From positions 28,303,001 through 28,367,000 of the forward strand of contig NC_058524.1 in NCBI RefSeq assembly GCF_904849725.1: a stretch of 64,000 nucleotides of DNA, in the 5' to 3' direction. Below, piece by piece: positions 45,844 through 58,896 of the stretch. The position numbers and the translations under genes were made by a program. This DNA is from Hordeum vulgare subsp. vulgare. Its lineage: Eukaryota > Streptophyta > Magnoliopsida > Poales > Poaceae. Positions within the stretch are counted from its first letter, which is position 1. Every line of letters starts with the position of its first letter. The notes beneath the pieces were generated by a model. It ran no database searches, was not told where the DNA came from, and saw only the letters and a list, made by a program, of their open reading frames with translations.

Positions 45844-47160
45844 TTTTTTTTGGAAATGGAGGTTCAAACCCCCGACCTCTGCATCAATCGATGCATACAG
45901 CCATCTTTATTAATTATTCAACATAGGTCTAACAAGAACATACATCAAACGATCTGAAGCCATCACTCACACCTACGAAACTCGATAATGTGGAGTGCTC
46001 TCATTCCCCATATCTAAAACCGGTGCCGTCATTGATCCATCCACGTAACGTATCGGAACCCACAGCCGGTGCAGCAGACATAAAGCGTACACCACATGCA
46101 CATGTTTTATACGCCGCCATCATCATCAGGCCGCTGACCCGCCTTCAAGAGAGAGATCTGTATCATCCTTGCCAGTCCGTCCATCCGTCGACGCCACCAC
46201 AGCTCGTCAGTCCAGACGCGAAGATTCCGGAAGATCTGTCGTGCGTAGCACCTGCCGACCAGGCATGACACAGCGTAGTACCTGTCGGCCAGGCATGACT
46301 TGACATCTCCACCGAAAGCTCTGTGCAAGATGATCGACGCCACCACGGAACCAAACAGTGCCACCGCCTTGCGCTCATTCGTCCAGACACGAAGTTTGTG
46401 GAAGAACTGTCGTGCATAGCACCTACCAACCAGGCATGACTCAGTGTAGCACCTGTCAGCCACGCATGACTTGACAGTTCCACCAAATCTTCGGGCCAGA
46501 CGAAGCCGCTCCATATCCTGCCTCTGTCATCCAGCGCTGCTCCACAAACGATGCTCCCAAGAGAGATACGGCACCGCAGTACCGCCATCGTCCGATCTGG
46601 AAAGTCAGATCTTAGGGTTTCCCCCGAAGTAGTGCCCACCATCAGCAACCGTCCAGGACGCACATAGTTTCCACCACCACTCAGCCCTCAGGGCGACGCC
46701 TTCAGGAAGGTCACGACGTCAAGGACGCCGCCGCCGCCCACTGGAGTTAGGATTTTCACCCGATAGGTAGTGACATAGGAAGTGAAGGAGCAGACGTAGA
46801 CCGACGTCTCCAGGAAGAACAACGGCGCCCTTGAGCGTCATCGTCGGCGCGGCCGGCCAGGGCCGACCAATGGGTTTCCCCTTATGTGAATCTCCTCCAC
46901 CAGCTTCATCTGCGGCCACGCCGGCAACGTCAGGAAACCGCAGGAGAGAAGCACACCGCAGGTATCTGGATCAATGAAAATCCAATGTGAACAGTGACGA
47001 GTACCACCACCCTGCGCTGGCCGACGGCGTCCGGGCACCGGATCCAGAATGATCTGAGCCGAACTCGACGGCGCAAGCGACCACCATGTCTTGCCCCTCC
47101 CGCAGCCGCCACTCCGCGTCGCAAGAACGAACCCCAGCCCTCGACGCGCTACGCATGCCG
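45844..47160 (-). mobile_element. LINE-like insertion within H3
   Basis: A T run at 45844-45852 followed on its right by the complement of AATTAATAAAGATGGC suggests the poly(A) end of a LINE on the minus strand. The body contains repeated words such as GCACCTGTCGGCCA at 46250-46300 and 46430-46470. The GC-rich segment 46640-47400 may be its 5' part. No nuclease or RT domain was recognised. Confidence 0.4.
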
Positions 47161-47536
47161 CCGCTAGGATCCACATGCCGCGCCGCCGCACCACGCGCTA
47201 GTCTGGTGCCTCCTCACGAACGGTCGTCCCACGCCAGCCATGTCGTGTGAAGGGGAGATGATCCCCGCCACCACCCCTGTCGGCGGCGAGGATGAAGGAG
47301 GAGCGAGGGAGGACCGGCAGCGGCGGCTAGGGTTACCCCCTGGTCGCCCACGGGGGCGACGACAGGGGGTTACGGGGGCGACGGGGATATGTTCGCGAAG
47401 TTGTTGCTCGCGGACATGAGACACGTGGATGTGGAGAGGGAAATTTAAGGCATGATCGGTCACTGTCTACGGACACGCCGAACGCGTCCATGGACATTTG
47501 AGGAATCAAATTTGCAAGATCCGACTATAGATGCTC

Positions 47537-48788
47537 TTACACCAGCCAGTAGTTACCGATTGGCAATCCACCGTCCATCAATTTCACTAATATCTGTGAC
47601 ACGATATAAAGTTGTAAATCCATTATCTGTCCTATACTCAATAAATACAGACAAGACTGGCATGCACTCACACATTTGTATCAAAATACATGCATGTCAT
47701 GCAGCTTTGTACAAGAGAGAAAGTTGGGATGGAGACCGATTCATGCACGATTCTCTCTCCCCACATAAATGACATTGACGTTCCGAACAAGATCATGTTG
47801 AATGATTGGGCATTTTGAATGATTGTCCTATTTTAAACCAATGCCCATTTTTGAAACCTTTTATATATTTCAAATCATGTTGACAAGACGTTCCGAACAA
47901 GATCAATACTGGTTCTATTTGAATTACTTTTTATTTTTTATATTTCAATTGTCTTTTGAATCACTTTCATAAAACTAAAGATACTTTTGTTATTTCATAC
48001 AAGTGTTAATGAATGTTGTGTTAATTTAAAAAATGTATTTCATCATTTACAAAAAACTAATTTCAGTCATTTTAAACATTCGTTTCACTTATTTTAAAAG
48101 ACACATTTCACTGATTCGAGAAAATAATATTTCACTCATCTCCAAAATATGGATCTAGGGCCATCAAAAATGAAGGATTTAACTCATCCCAAAATTTATT
48201 TCACACATTTCAAAAAATTGATTTTACTCAGTTCATGAAACAGCTGATTTTACTCATTCGATACAACTGATTTCAGTCGTTTCAATTGAAAGAAATACAT
48301 GTTTCAATAATTTTCATAATCAAATTTCACTCATTTCGAAATAAAAATATTCTTGTTTCAAGAAGCTAGTATATGTCAAATAAAAATAAACTTAAAAATA
48401 TTTCATAAAAGTAACCTCACTCAGTTGATTTCAATCGTTTCAAATTAATCATTTAAAGTATTTCAAAAAACCGTTTTCACTCAATTCAAAAAACTATGAC
48501 TTCACAAAACAAATTCGCCCGCTCCATAAAACAGATTTCGCTCGTTTCAAAAATTAGATTTCACTTATTTACAAAACGATTTCACTCATTCAAACAATGA
48601 TTTTACTCATAAATTATAAAACATGTGAATGATGAATGTTATGTCGGTACATTCCTGAACCGGAGAATATAAAAAATGGACTGCTATCAATACCGGGTTA
48701 CACATAAATTATAAAACATGTGAATGATGAATGTTATGTCGGTACATTCCTGAACCGGTAAAAAAGTGTTTTGCGGGAGCGCCGCTCG
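47537..48788. other. AT-rich spacer of the ENOD93-2 unit
   Basis: Collinear with 6234-8158. It contains the same TTTCACT array (about 48040-48610) but no (AT)n tract. No gene seen. Confidence 0.7.
48611..48758 (+). repeat. 53-bp partial duplication
   Basis: 48611-48663 (AAATTATAAAACATGTGAAT to GAACCGG) is repeated at 48706-48758. The paralogous spacer has one copy at about 8064-8118. The first copy joins directly to the TTTCACT array, so the duplication marks the deletion that removed the (AT)n region. Confidence 0.85.
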
Positions 48789-49227
48789 ACGATTACGAGT
48801 GAAACCGACGGCATGTGATGTGATCAGCAACTGTCGTGCCCAACTTTATATCGATCGAGATCTCCTTTTTCTTGCTAACTTTGGTGGGTAAAATATAAAG
48901 ACGAGGGAACAAACAAACGTCGTTGAATCCTGTGGATTCCTACCATAGTTTTGGAGAACCGGCCTACCCTGCCGCTCTCGGAAAGCGTGCGGTGCTCTGC
49001 CCCGCCAACAAACTCGTGTCTGTCCAAGTGCAAAACGAGTGAGCAAAGCAGATCAGCAGAGCACCCACGGTTTGCGCCCAAAACCATGCGTGGCCGCCAC
49101 CTTTTCGTTCCCCTATAAATTCAGGACAACCTTGGAATCAATCAAGCAACAGCCAGCCCATCTCGTCTCTCTCGATCACACCTCCCATACCTACTTAGCC
49201 AGTGAGCAGTAGCCGTTTCCGTCGAAG
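48777..49227 (+). promoter_or_regulatory. Promoter and 5' leader of ENOD93-2
   Basis: Related to the ENOD93-1 promoter but shorter. It lacks the duplicated GGCACCTCCTGCT module. The TATA box is at 49114-49120 (TATAAAT), 108 bp before the ATG. Confidence 0.6.
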
Positions 49228-49778
49228 ATGTCGTCGGTCACCAGCGCCCACCTCGACCACAAGCTCGCCCTCGCCAAACGCTGCTCCAGAGGTCGGTCGG
49301 TGATTAATCAGCATCCACTCCTTCAGAGTTCAGTTGAGCATGTACCGGAGCATCCATCTTGATACTAGCGACGTAATTTTTGTTGTTGTTGTTTGGCAGA
49401 GGCGACGCTTGCCGGAGCCAAGGCGGCGGCCGTCGCCACCGTCGCGTCTGCAGTCCCGACGGTACGTACGTACGTGGTGGAGCAGTGCTCCTTTACTACT
49501 GTTGTTTAGTCTCTGCTAACTGATCGGCATGTGTGGTGCAGCTGGCCAGCGTGCGGATGCTGCCGTGGGCCAAGGCCAACCTCAACCCCACCGGCCAGGC
49601 CCTCATCGTCTGCACCGTCGCCGGGATGGCCTACTTCATCGCCGCCGACAAGACCATCCTGTCGTTGGCCAGGAGGCACTCGTACGAGAGCGCACCCGAC
49701 CACCTCAAGGACACCTCCTTCCATGGCGCCGCCGCCGTAGCCGCCCATCCCCGTCCGTCGGCATTCTTCAGGCCATGA
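49228..49778 (+). CDS. ENOD93: Early nodulin 93-like protein, copy 2
   Basis: Exons 49228-49291, 49400-49461 and 49542-49778, with GT..AG introns of 108 and 80 bp, give an intact 120-residue protein. The start and both splice phases are the same as in copy 1, and exons 1 and 2 have the same lengths (64 and 62 bp). The core LASVRMLPWAKANLNPTGQA and the hydrophobic segment after it are unchanged apart from a Val-to-Ile exchange. The tail differs, with two extra residues and an Ala/His/Pro-rich stretch. The first intron contains 20-odd extra bases relative to copy 1. Same presumed role as copy 1. Because both coding sequences are intact while the surrounding DNA has diverged by several percent, both may be under selection. 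Confidence 0.9.
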
Positions 49779-50939
49779 GCTAGTGTCCTGATAAAGTGAT
49801 AATGTATGCATCGATCGTTGTCAGAGTCGCAAGGAACTGCTGCTGCAGGCATGAATATCGACTCTCCATATATAATCAACGTTGTACACTGCTGCAGGCA
49901 TTTTGAATATTATATCCCCCGCATCGCCGATGAACACCGCATCCTCCAAAATGGGGATAATTGACGATAATCCCTTTGTTGGCCGATCCTTGCTCACAGG
50001 CCCCAAAATGAAGAGGGGCCAAAACCTAGAAAGAGGATGCCTCACTCTGTAACTTTTACTTGCAAATGTGCTATAAAATCATCGCCACGCCGCGATGTAA
50101 CAGACGGTATCGTCGTTGGACGCACATCCTTTACACCTGTCTACCGAATGAAACTGAGGGCTCGATCCCGGTTTCACATAAGCAGTTTACAACAGACTAT
50201 CAAAAGAGCCCGCACGTTGAAACAGGAAAAAAAAGAATACCATTCATTCTAATTCTATAAATTAAATCAATGACGTTATGATAATTTATACCAGGAAAGA
50301 TGTAATTAAAATAGTCATTAAAAGTTTCAACATTTTGCATGCATTCTAGCCATTTTTTTCATCCTTCTCTCTTTCTACTTCTTCCTAATTTTTATAAAGA
50401 AATTTTAAAAAAGAAATTAAAGGACAGAGAGAGAAAGCAGTAGTGCAGAGCCCATCGGGCCTGCCAAGGCTCAGGCGGACCCACTCCTAAATCTCCTAAC
50501 CTGTCGATTTCCAGCTCCCCCTCCTCCCTTTCACCTCGCGCCGCCAGGGGAGAGAGCCACCTCCTGCTCTGTTTCATTCTGTTTATCTTTTTATACAAAA
50601 GAACAAATGGCTTTCGGGTGGCAATTATCTATGGAAAACGTTTCTTTTCAGTCGGACGATAAAAGGTATGCATAAGCCGCCTCCCCTGCCAACCACATGT
50701 ACAGGACAGGGGTCGCTGCTGCGTTTGCGCGGGCGCTCCTGCTTCTGCTCCTGCTCCTACTCGTGCGATGAAGCAAAATGGCTGCTCTCGACGTGTTGGG
50801 CTCCCACATGTGTCTCTCTTTTTATGTACGCTGCATGGCATCAATTTGTTTTTCTTTTGCGGTGGAAATGCACATGTAAATGCATTTCTCTTGTGTACTA
50901 CCTGGTAGGCTTGGTATCAGAAATTTTTTTAAACGGTTA
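49779..50939 (+). other. ENOD93-2 3' flank with a promoter remnant of a further unit
   Basis: 50040-50080 (TGCAAATGTGCTATAA) matches the 3' spacers at 12120 and 44390. 50558-50632 matches the ENOD93-1 promoter at 10817-10890, including the CACCTCCTGCTCTGTTTC and TTATACAAAAGAACAAATG words. No ENOD93 coding sequence follows. The rest shows no recognisable feature. Confidence 0.6.
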
Positions 50940-51228
50940 GAGCATCTTCAACACGTGCGCAACTGACGACGCGTAAAAAATATTTTACATCGCAGGAATA
51001 GTATTTTTTTACGCGTCGCAGAACGCTGACTCCAGCGGCCGCAAAAAAAATACGCGCGCCGCTCCAGCAGAAGCATTAAAAATAAAGCTGGTGAGCATAG
51101 ATAGTCTTGATAGATAGAAATCACTCCTCCGTCTATACATAGTCAGATAGTCTAGATAATTCATAGATAGAGTTACTCCTCATCGATAGTTCATAGTAAA
51201 TAATAAAAAAATGATAAAACACGATATA

Positions 51229-51552
51229 CTACTCCTTGTCGTCTTCCTCCGATGCGCCGGTGTCCGATTCCTCCGTCATGATGAAGGCGTCAGCCCTACG
51301 TTCGTCCTCGGAGGACCAAGTCGACTATTCCTTGAGCTCAATCTGGAAGAGTGAGGCTTGCTTCCGCATACGCCTGTCTTTAAGATAGGCGGCTTACTCC
51401 GTCCTCCTTTGCGCGAAGAATTTACGCTTGTCGAGGGCGTCCTGCGGGAACTGTCGGTGCCACTCCGCCATGGTATGCTCGTCCATCTCAGCGATGCCGA
51501 GGCGGTGCTCCCACCTCCGGTTCCGACGACGGTCCTCTTCGGTGACAACCAT
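51229..51552 (-). pseudogene. Hypothetical protein frame of H4
   Basis: The minus-strand frame from 51552 encodes MVVTEEDRRRNRRWEHRLGI and EMDEHTMAEWHRQFPQDALD, then FIMTEESDTGASEEDDKE at the C-terminus. Two in-frame stops lie between. Similar short hypothetical proteins with a W-x-H-R-x-F-P core occur in grass genomes. No function is known. Confidence 0.4.
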
Positions 51553-51589
51553 CGTTGGTGAAGTGGCACCGTTGTGGGTGATACTGATG

Positions 51590-52110
51590 CTCCACCACAA
51601 ATCGGGGCACATTGCAAGGCCGACACCATCGTTGTTGTAACTTGGGGCGCGATGTTGCATTGCGTGCACCAAGTGGTGGCAAAGTCTAGCTGCCACAGGT
51701 CGAGGCCCAAAGTTGCAGGGCCGACACCGTCGTTGCTGCAACTTAGACACGTGTTGCATGGCAGACGTCGAGTTTTGCAAGGCGGACACCATCGTTCTTG
51801 CAATTCAGAAACGATGTTGTCTGGCAAGCGCCAAGTTGTTGCAAAGGCTAGCCGCCATAAGTTGGAGTACAACGATGCAAGGCTAACACCATCATTACTG
51901 CAACTCAGATGCAATGATGCATGGCAATCACCGAGTTTTTGCAAGGCCGCACCTTCGTTGTTGCAAGTCCATCACAATGTCGTGTGGTTGACGCCGAGTT
52001 GTTGGAAAGGTTAGGCGCCACAAGTCGGAGTGCGACATTACTAGGCATGCACCGTTGCTGCTTTAAGTAGGCATGATGTTCCATGACAGGAGCCGAGTTG
52101 TCGCAAAAGC
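51590..52110. repeat. Degenerate repeats of a TTGCAAGGC..CACCATCGTTGTTGCAAC motif
   Basis: The motif returns about every 60-70 bp (near 51615, 51715, 51775, 51870 and 51940), each time with an internal inverted GTTGCAA/TTGCAAC. Non-coding. Confidence 0.6.
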
Positions 52111-52122
52111 TTATCCTCCATA

Positions 52123-53926
52123 AGTAGGAATTATGCCCTAGAGGCAATAATAAATGTATGGTTATTATTATAATTCCTGTATCAAGATAATAGTTTATTA
52201 TCCATGCTATAATTGTATTGAATGAAGACTCATTTACATGTGTGGATACATAGACAAAACACCGTCCCTAGCATGCCTCTAGTCGGCTAGCCAGTTGATC
52301 GATGATAGTCAGTGTCTTCTGATTATGAACAAGGTGTTGTTGCTTGATAACTGGATCGCGTCATTGGGAGAATCACGTGATGGACTAGACCCAAACTAAT
52401 AGACGTAGCATGTTGATCGTGTCATTTTGTTGCTACTGTTTTCTGCGTGTCAAGTATTTATTCCTATGACCATGAGATCATATAACTCACTGACACTGGA
52501 GGAATGCTTTGTGTGTATCAAACGTCGCAACGTAACTGGGTGACTATAAAGATGCTCTACAGGTATCTCCGAAGGTGTTAGTTGAGTTAGTATGGATCAA
52601 GACTGGGATTTGTCACTCCGTGTGACGGAGAGGTATCTCGGGGCCCACTCGGTAATACAACATCACACACAAGCCTTGCAAGCAATGTGACTTAGTGTAA
52701 GTTGCGGGATCTTGTATTACGGAATGAGTAAAGAGACTTGCCGGTAAACGAGATTGAAATAGGTATGCGGATACTGACGATCGAATCTCAGGCAAGTAAC
52801 ATACCGAAGGACAAAGGGAATGACATACGGGATTATACGAATCTTTGGCACTGAGGTTCAAACGATAAGATCTTCGTAGAATATGTAGGATCCAATATGG
52901 GCATCCAGGTCCCGCTATTGGATATTGACCGAGGAGTCACTCGGGTCATGTCTACATAGTTCTCGAACCCGCAGGGTCTGCACACTTAAGGTTCGACGAT
53001 GTTTTATGCGTATTTGAGTTATATGGTTGGTTACCGAATGTTGTTCGGAGTCCCGGATGGGATCACGGACGTCACGAGGGTTTCCGGAATGGTCCGGAGA
53101 CGAAGATTGATATATAGGATGACCTCATTTGGTTACCGGAAAGTTTCCGGGCATTACCGGAAAAGTTTCGGACTCATCGGTAGTGTACCGGGAGTGCCGG
53201 GAGGGGTGACAGGGACCATCAAGAGGGGTGTCACGCCCCAAGGGGTCTCATGGGCTATGGGAAGAGATAAACCAGCCCCTAGTGGGCTGGAATAAGTTCC
53301 CACTAAGGCCCATAAGGTTTGAGAAGGGAAAAACAAAAGGTGGAAAGAGTTTCCAAGTGGGAAGGTGGAATCCTACTCCAAGTAGGATTGGAATAGGACT
53401 CCTCCACCTCAAATTTCGCCCAAACCTTGAGGGTTTGAGGGTGCCTCCTCCCCTCCCTCCCTCCTATATATACTGAGGTATTAGGGCTGATTTGAGACAA
53501 CTTTTGCCACGGCAGCCCGACCACATACCTCCACAGTTTTACCTCTAGATCGCGTTTCTGCGGAGCTCGGGCGGAGCCCTGCTGAGACAAGATCATCACC
53601 AACCTCCGGAGCGCCGTCACGCTGCCGGAGAACTCTTCTACCTCTCCGTCTCTCTTGCTGGATCAAGAAGGCCGAGATCATCGTCGAGCTGTACGTGTGC
53701 TGAACGCGGAGGTGCCGTCCGTTCGGCACTAGATCGTGGGACTGATCGCGGGGCAGATCGAGGGACGTGAGGACGTTCCACTACATCAACCGCGTTCACT
53801 AACGCTTCTGCTGTACGGTCTACAAGGGTACGTAGATCACACATCCCCTCTCGTAGATGGACATCACCATGATAGGTCTTCGTGCGCGTAGGAAAATTTT
53901 CGTTTCCCATGCGACGTTCCCCAACA
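52123..53926 (+). repeat. Copia-5 5' LTR (1.8 kb)
   Basis: The first bases are AGTAGGAATTATGCCC instead of TGTTGGAA. The end is CCCCAACA. The TATA box is at 53465-53472. Confidence 0.88.
53465..53472 (+). promoter_or_regulatory. TATA box of the Copia-5 5' LTR
   Basis: TATATATA followed by CTGAGGTATTAGGGC, as in the sister LTRs. Confidence 0.7.
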
Positions 53927-53927
53927 G

Positions 53928-53940
53928 TGGCATCATGAGC
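53928..53940 (+). other. Copia-5 primer binding site
   Basis: TGGCATCATGAGC, the same variant as in Copia-3, one base after the LTR. Confidence 0.75.
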
Positions 53941-56427
53941 TAGGTTCATGCGTAGATGTCTTCTCGAGTAGAACACAAAAGTTTTTTGTGGGCGGTGATG
54001 TGCGTTTTGCTGCCCTCCTTAGTCTTTTCTTGATTCCGCGGTATTGTTGGATTGAAGCGGCTTGGACCGACATTACTCGTACGCTTACGAGAGACTGGTT
54101 TCATCGTTACGAGTAACCCCGTTGCTCAAAGATGACTAGCAAGTGTCGGTTTCTCCAACTTTAGTTGAATCGGATTTGACCGAGGAGGTCCTTGGATGAG
54201 GTTAAATAGCAACTCATATATCTCCGTTGTGGTGTTTGCGTAAGTAAGATGCGATCCTACTAGATACCCATGGTCACCACGTAAAACATGCAACAACAAA
54301 ATTAGAGCACGTCTAACTTGTTTTTGCATGGTATGCTTGTGATGTGATATGGCCAATGATGTGATGTGATATATTGGATGTATGAGATGATCATGTTGTA
54401 ATAGAAATATCGACTTACACGTCGATGGTACGGCAACCGGCAGGAGCCATAGGGTTGTCTTTATACTAACGTGTGTGCTTGCAGATGCGTTTACTTTTTT
54501 GCTAGGATGTAGCTTTAGTAGTAATAGCATGAGTAGCACGACAACCCCGATGGCAACACGTTGATGGAGATCATGGTGTGGCGCCGGTGACAAGAAGATC
54601 GTGCCGGTGCTTTGGCGATGGAGATCAAGAAGCACGTGATGATGGCCATATCATGTCACTTATGAATTGCATGTGATGTTAATCCTTTTATGCACCTTAT
54701 TTTGCTTAGAACGACGGTAGCATTATGAGGTGATCTCTCACTAAAAATTTCAAGACGAAATTGTGTTCTCCCCGACTGTGCACCATTGCTACAGTTCGTC
54801 GTTTCGAGACACCACGTGATGATCGGGTGTGATAGACTCAACGTTCACATACAACGGGTGCAAAACAGTTGCGCACGCGGAACACTCGGGTTAAGCTTGA
54901 CGAGCCTAGCATGTGCAGACATGGCCTCGGAACACATGAGACCGAAAGGTCGAGCATGAATCGTATAGTTGATATGATTAGCATAGAGATGCTTACCACT
55001 GAAACTATTCTCGACTCACGTGATGATCGGACTTGAGATAGTGGATTTGGATCATGTACCACTCAAATGACTAGAGAGATGTACTTTTTGAGTGGGAGTT
55101 CTTAAGTAATATGATTAATTGAACTAATTTTCATGAACATAGTCTAATGGTCTTTGCGAATTACGATGTACCTTGCGCTATAGCTCTACTGTTTTTATAT
55201 GTTCCTAGAGAAAATTTAGTTGAAAATTGATAGTAGCAAACTTTGCAGACTGAGTCTGTAAAACCGAGGATTGTCCTCGTTGCTACGCAGAAGGCTTATG
55301 TCCTTAATGCACCACTCGGTGTGCTGCACCTCGAGCGTTGTCTGTGGATGCTATGAACATCCGACATACACGTTTCTGATGACTACACAATAGTTCAGTG
55401 CAAAATACTTATTGGCTTAGAAGCAAGGCACCGAAAACGTTGTAAAACGTCACGGAACATAAGTGATGTTCTAAAGAGATGAAATTGTGATTTCATGCTT
55501 GTGCCCTTATTAAGAGGTACGAGACCTCCAACAAGATTCTTTGTCCACAAAGTAAAGGAGAAAAGCTCAATCGTTGAGCGTGTGCTCAGATTGTCTAAGT
55601 ACGACAATCACTTGAATCAAGTGGGAGTTAATCTTCCAGATGAGATAGTGATGGTTCTCCAAAGTCACTGCCACCAAGCTGTGAGAGCTTCGTGATGAAC
55701 TATAACATATCAAGGATAGATACAATGATCCTTGAGCGATTCGCGATGTTTGACACTCCGAAAGTAGAAATCAAGAAGGAGCGTCAATAGTTGATGGTTT
55801 GTAAAACCACTAAGTTTCAAGAAAGGCAAGGGCTAGAAGGGATACTTCGTGAAACGGCAAAACAGTTGCTGCACTAATGAAGAGACCCAAGATTAAACCC
55901 AAACCCGATACTAAGTGCTTCTGTAATGAGGGGAACAGTCACTGAGGCGGAGCAACTCTAGATACTTGGTAGATAAGAAGGCTGGCGAAAGTCGAAAGAA
56001 GTGTATTTGATATACATGATGTTGATGTGTACTTTACTAGTACTCCAAGTAGCACGAGGGTATTGGATACCGGTTCGGTTGCTAAGTGATTAGTAACGCG
56101 AAATGAAAGTTGCGGCATAAATGGAGACTAGCTAAAGGCGAGGTGACGATACGTGTTGGAAGTGTTTCCAAGGTTGATATGATCAAACGTCGCACGCTCC
56201 CTCTACCATCGGGATTGGTGTCAAACCTAAATAATTGTTATTGGTGCTTGCGTTAAGCATGAACATGATTGGATCGTGTTTATTGCAATACGATTATTCA
56301 TTTAAAGAGAATAATGGTTACTCTATTTTCTTGAATAATCACCTTCAATGAATCTCGATCGTAGTGTTACACATGTTCATGATATTGGTGCCAAAAGACA
56401 CGAGGTAATGATGATAGTACCACTTAC
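53941..56427 (+). pseudogene. Copia-5 leader and gag remnant
   Basis: The leader matches Copia-3 up to about 54363. Gag-like traces follow from about 55080, and a ruined zinc knuckle lies near 55915 (TGCTTCTGTAATGAGGGG). Stops occur in every frame. Confidence 0.55.
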
Positions 56428-58800
56428 TTGTGGCACTGCCGCTTGAGTCATGTTGGTGTAAATTGCATGAAGAGGCTCCATGTTGATGGATCTTTGTACT
56501 CACTTGTTTTTCGAATCACTAGTGACATGCAAATCATACCACATGAGCAAGGCCTTGTTTTCATTGAGATGAAACAAGATAGTAACTTGTTGGAAGTGAT
56601 ACATTCTGATGTATGCAGTCCAATGGGTGCTGAGGCACGCAGTGGATATCATTATGTTCTTACTTCACTGACGATTTGAGTAGATACAGGAGTATTTACT
56701 TAATGAATCACAAGTCTGAAATATTGAAAAGTTCAATTCTGTTTCGGAGTGAAGTTCGTCGTAACAAGAGGATAAACTGTCTACGATATGATCATAGAAA
56801 TGAATATCTGAGTTACGATTTTTGGTACGCAGTTAAGACAATGTGGAAATTGTTTCGCAGTTCATGCCACCTGGAACATCATAGTGTGATGATGTGTCTG
56901 AACGTCATAGCCACGCACTATTTGGAATGGTGCATACTATGATGTCTCTTATCGAATTACCACTATCGTTTATGGGTTATGCATTAGAGACAACCGCACT
57001 CACTTTAAACAGGGCACCGCGTATTTCCGTTGAGATGACACAGTATAGACTGAGGTTTAGAGAAATCTAAATTGTCGTTTCTTGAAAGTTTGGGGCTTCG
57101 ACACTTATGTGAAAAAGTTTCAGTCTGATAAGCTCGAACCCAAAGCGGATAAATGCATCTTCATAGGATATCCAAAACAGTTGGGTACATCTCCTATCTC
57201 AGATCCGAAAGCAAAGTGTTTGTTTCTAGAAACGGATCCTTTCTAGAGGAAAGGTTTCTCTCGAAAGAATTGAGTGGGAGGGTAGTAGAACTTGATGAGG
57301 TTATTGAACCATCACTTCAACCAGTGTGTAGCAGGGCGCAGGAAGTTGTTCCTGTGGCGCCTACACCAATTGAAGTGGAAGCTGATGATGGTGATCATCA
57401 AGCATCGGATCAAGTTACTATAAGCCTCGTAGGTTGACAAGGTCGCATACTACTACAGAGTGGTACGGTAACCCTGTCTTGGAGGTCATGTTGTTGAGCA
57501 ACAGTGAACCTACGAGTTATGGAGAAAGCGATGGTGGGCCCAGATTCCGACAAATGGCTGGAAGCCATGAAATCCGAGAGAGGATCCATGTATGAAAACA
57601 AAGTGTAGACTTTGAAAGAACTACTTGATGGTCATAAGACTATTGAGTAAAGATGGATCTTTAAAAGAAGACAGACGATGATGGTGATAAGTCACTATTA
57701 AGAAAAGCTCGACTTGTCGCAAAGATGTTTTCGACAAGATCAAACAGTTGACTATGATGAGACTTTCTCACTTGTAGCGATGCTAAAGGTCTGTTAGAAT
57801 TATGTTAGTTGTTGATGCATTATTTATGAAATATTGCACGTAGGATGTCAAAACATTGTTTTCTTGACGGTTTCCTTGAGCAAACATTGTATGTGATACA
57901 ACCAGAAGGTTTTGTCGATCCTAAAGATACTAGCAAGTATGCAAGCTCCAGTGATCCTTCAATGGACTGGTGCAAGCATCTCGGAGTTGGAATATACACT
58001 TTGATGAGATGATCAAAGATTTTGGGTTTGTAAAAGGTTTATGAGAAACTTGTATTTCCAAAGAAGTGAGTGGGAGCACTATAGAATTTCTGATAAGTAT
58101 ATGTGGTTGACATATTGTGGATCAGAAGTAATGTAGAATTTCTGTAAAACATACAAGGTTGTTTGAAAGGAGTTTTCAAAGGAATACCTGGATTGAGCTA
58201 CTTGAACGTTGAGCATCAAAGATCTATGGAGATAGACCGAAAGCGCTTAATGGAAGTTTCAACAAGATGCATGCCTTGACAAGTTTTTGAAGGAGTTCAA
58301 AATAGATCAGCAAAGAAGGAGTTCTTGGTTGCGTTGTGAGGTGTGAATTTGAGTAAGACTCAAAACCCGACCCCGACAGAATAAAGAGAATAGACGAAGG
58401 TCGTCTTCTATGCCTTAGCCGTAGAATCTAAAGTATGCCATGTTGTGTACCGCACCTGATGTGTGCCTTGACTCAAAGTATGTTGAGAGGTACAGAGAGT
58501 GATCCATGATTGAATCACTAGCAGCGGTCAAAATTTATCCTTAGTAACTAATGGACTAAGGAATTTTTCTCGATTATGGAGGTGGTTAAAGAGTTCGTCG
58601 TAAAGGGTTACGTCGATGCAAGCTTTGACACTAATCCGAATAACTATGAGTAGTGAAACGGATTCGTATAGTAGAGTAGATATTTGGAGCATTTCCGAAT
58701 AGCACGTAGTAGCAGCATCTATAAGATGACATAAATATTTGTAAAGAACGCACGGATCTGAAAGTTTCAGAACCGTTGACTAAAACCTCTCTCACGAGCA
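56428..58800 (+). pseudogene. Copia-5 pol remnant
   Basis: Fragments align with the intact pol of Copia-6. WHCRLSHVGVNCMKRLHVDG is the pre-integrase region; LLEVIHSDVCSPMGAEARSG is the start of integrase. The sequence AGGATGTCAAAACATTG (about 57842) stands where the RT MDVKTAFL motif should be. Many substitutions, indels and stops break all frames. Confidence 0.8.
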
Positions 58801-58881
58801 AGACGTGATCAGACCCCATAACTATATGGGTGTTGGATTCGTTGGAATCACATGGTGATGTGAACTAGATTATTGACTCTA

Positions 58882-58896
58882 GTGCAAGTGGGAGAC
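58882..58896 (+). other. Copia-5 polypurine tract
   Basis: GTGCAAGTGGGAGAC directly precedes the 3' LTR. Confidence 0.8.

Larger units (their letters stand above)
44537..47536. mobile_element. H3: complete PIF/Harbinger-like element (3.0 kb)
   Basis: The left end GATCATCTACAGCC and the right end, whose reverse complement is GAGCATCTATAGTCGG, form imperfect terminal inverted repeats. The flanks are TCA (44534-44536) and TTA (47537-47539); the H2 left flank is TTA, so one base has mutated. The target word and terminus suit PIF/Harbinger. No transposase was found, so it is non-autonomous or a carrier of other sequence. Confidence 0.65.
50940..52122. mobile_element. H4: truncated PIF/Harbinger-like element
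   Basis: It starts GAGCATCTTCAACACG directly after TTA (50937-50939), like H2. It is cut on the right by the Copia-5 LTR at 52123. Confidence 0.5.

Noticed and set aside
52999..53295. 98-residue frame repeated identically at 59768-60064
   Set aside because: Both lie within BARE/Angela LTRs. The identity reflects LTR similarity and not a gene.
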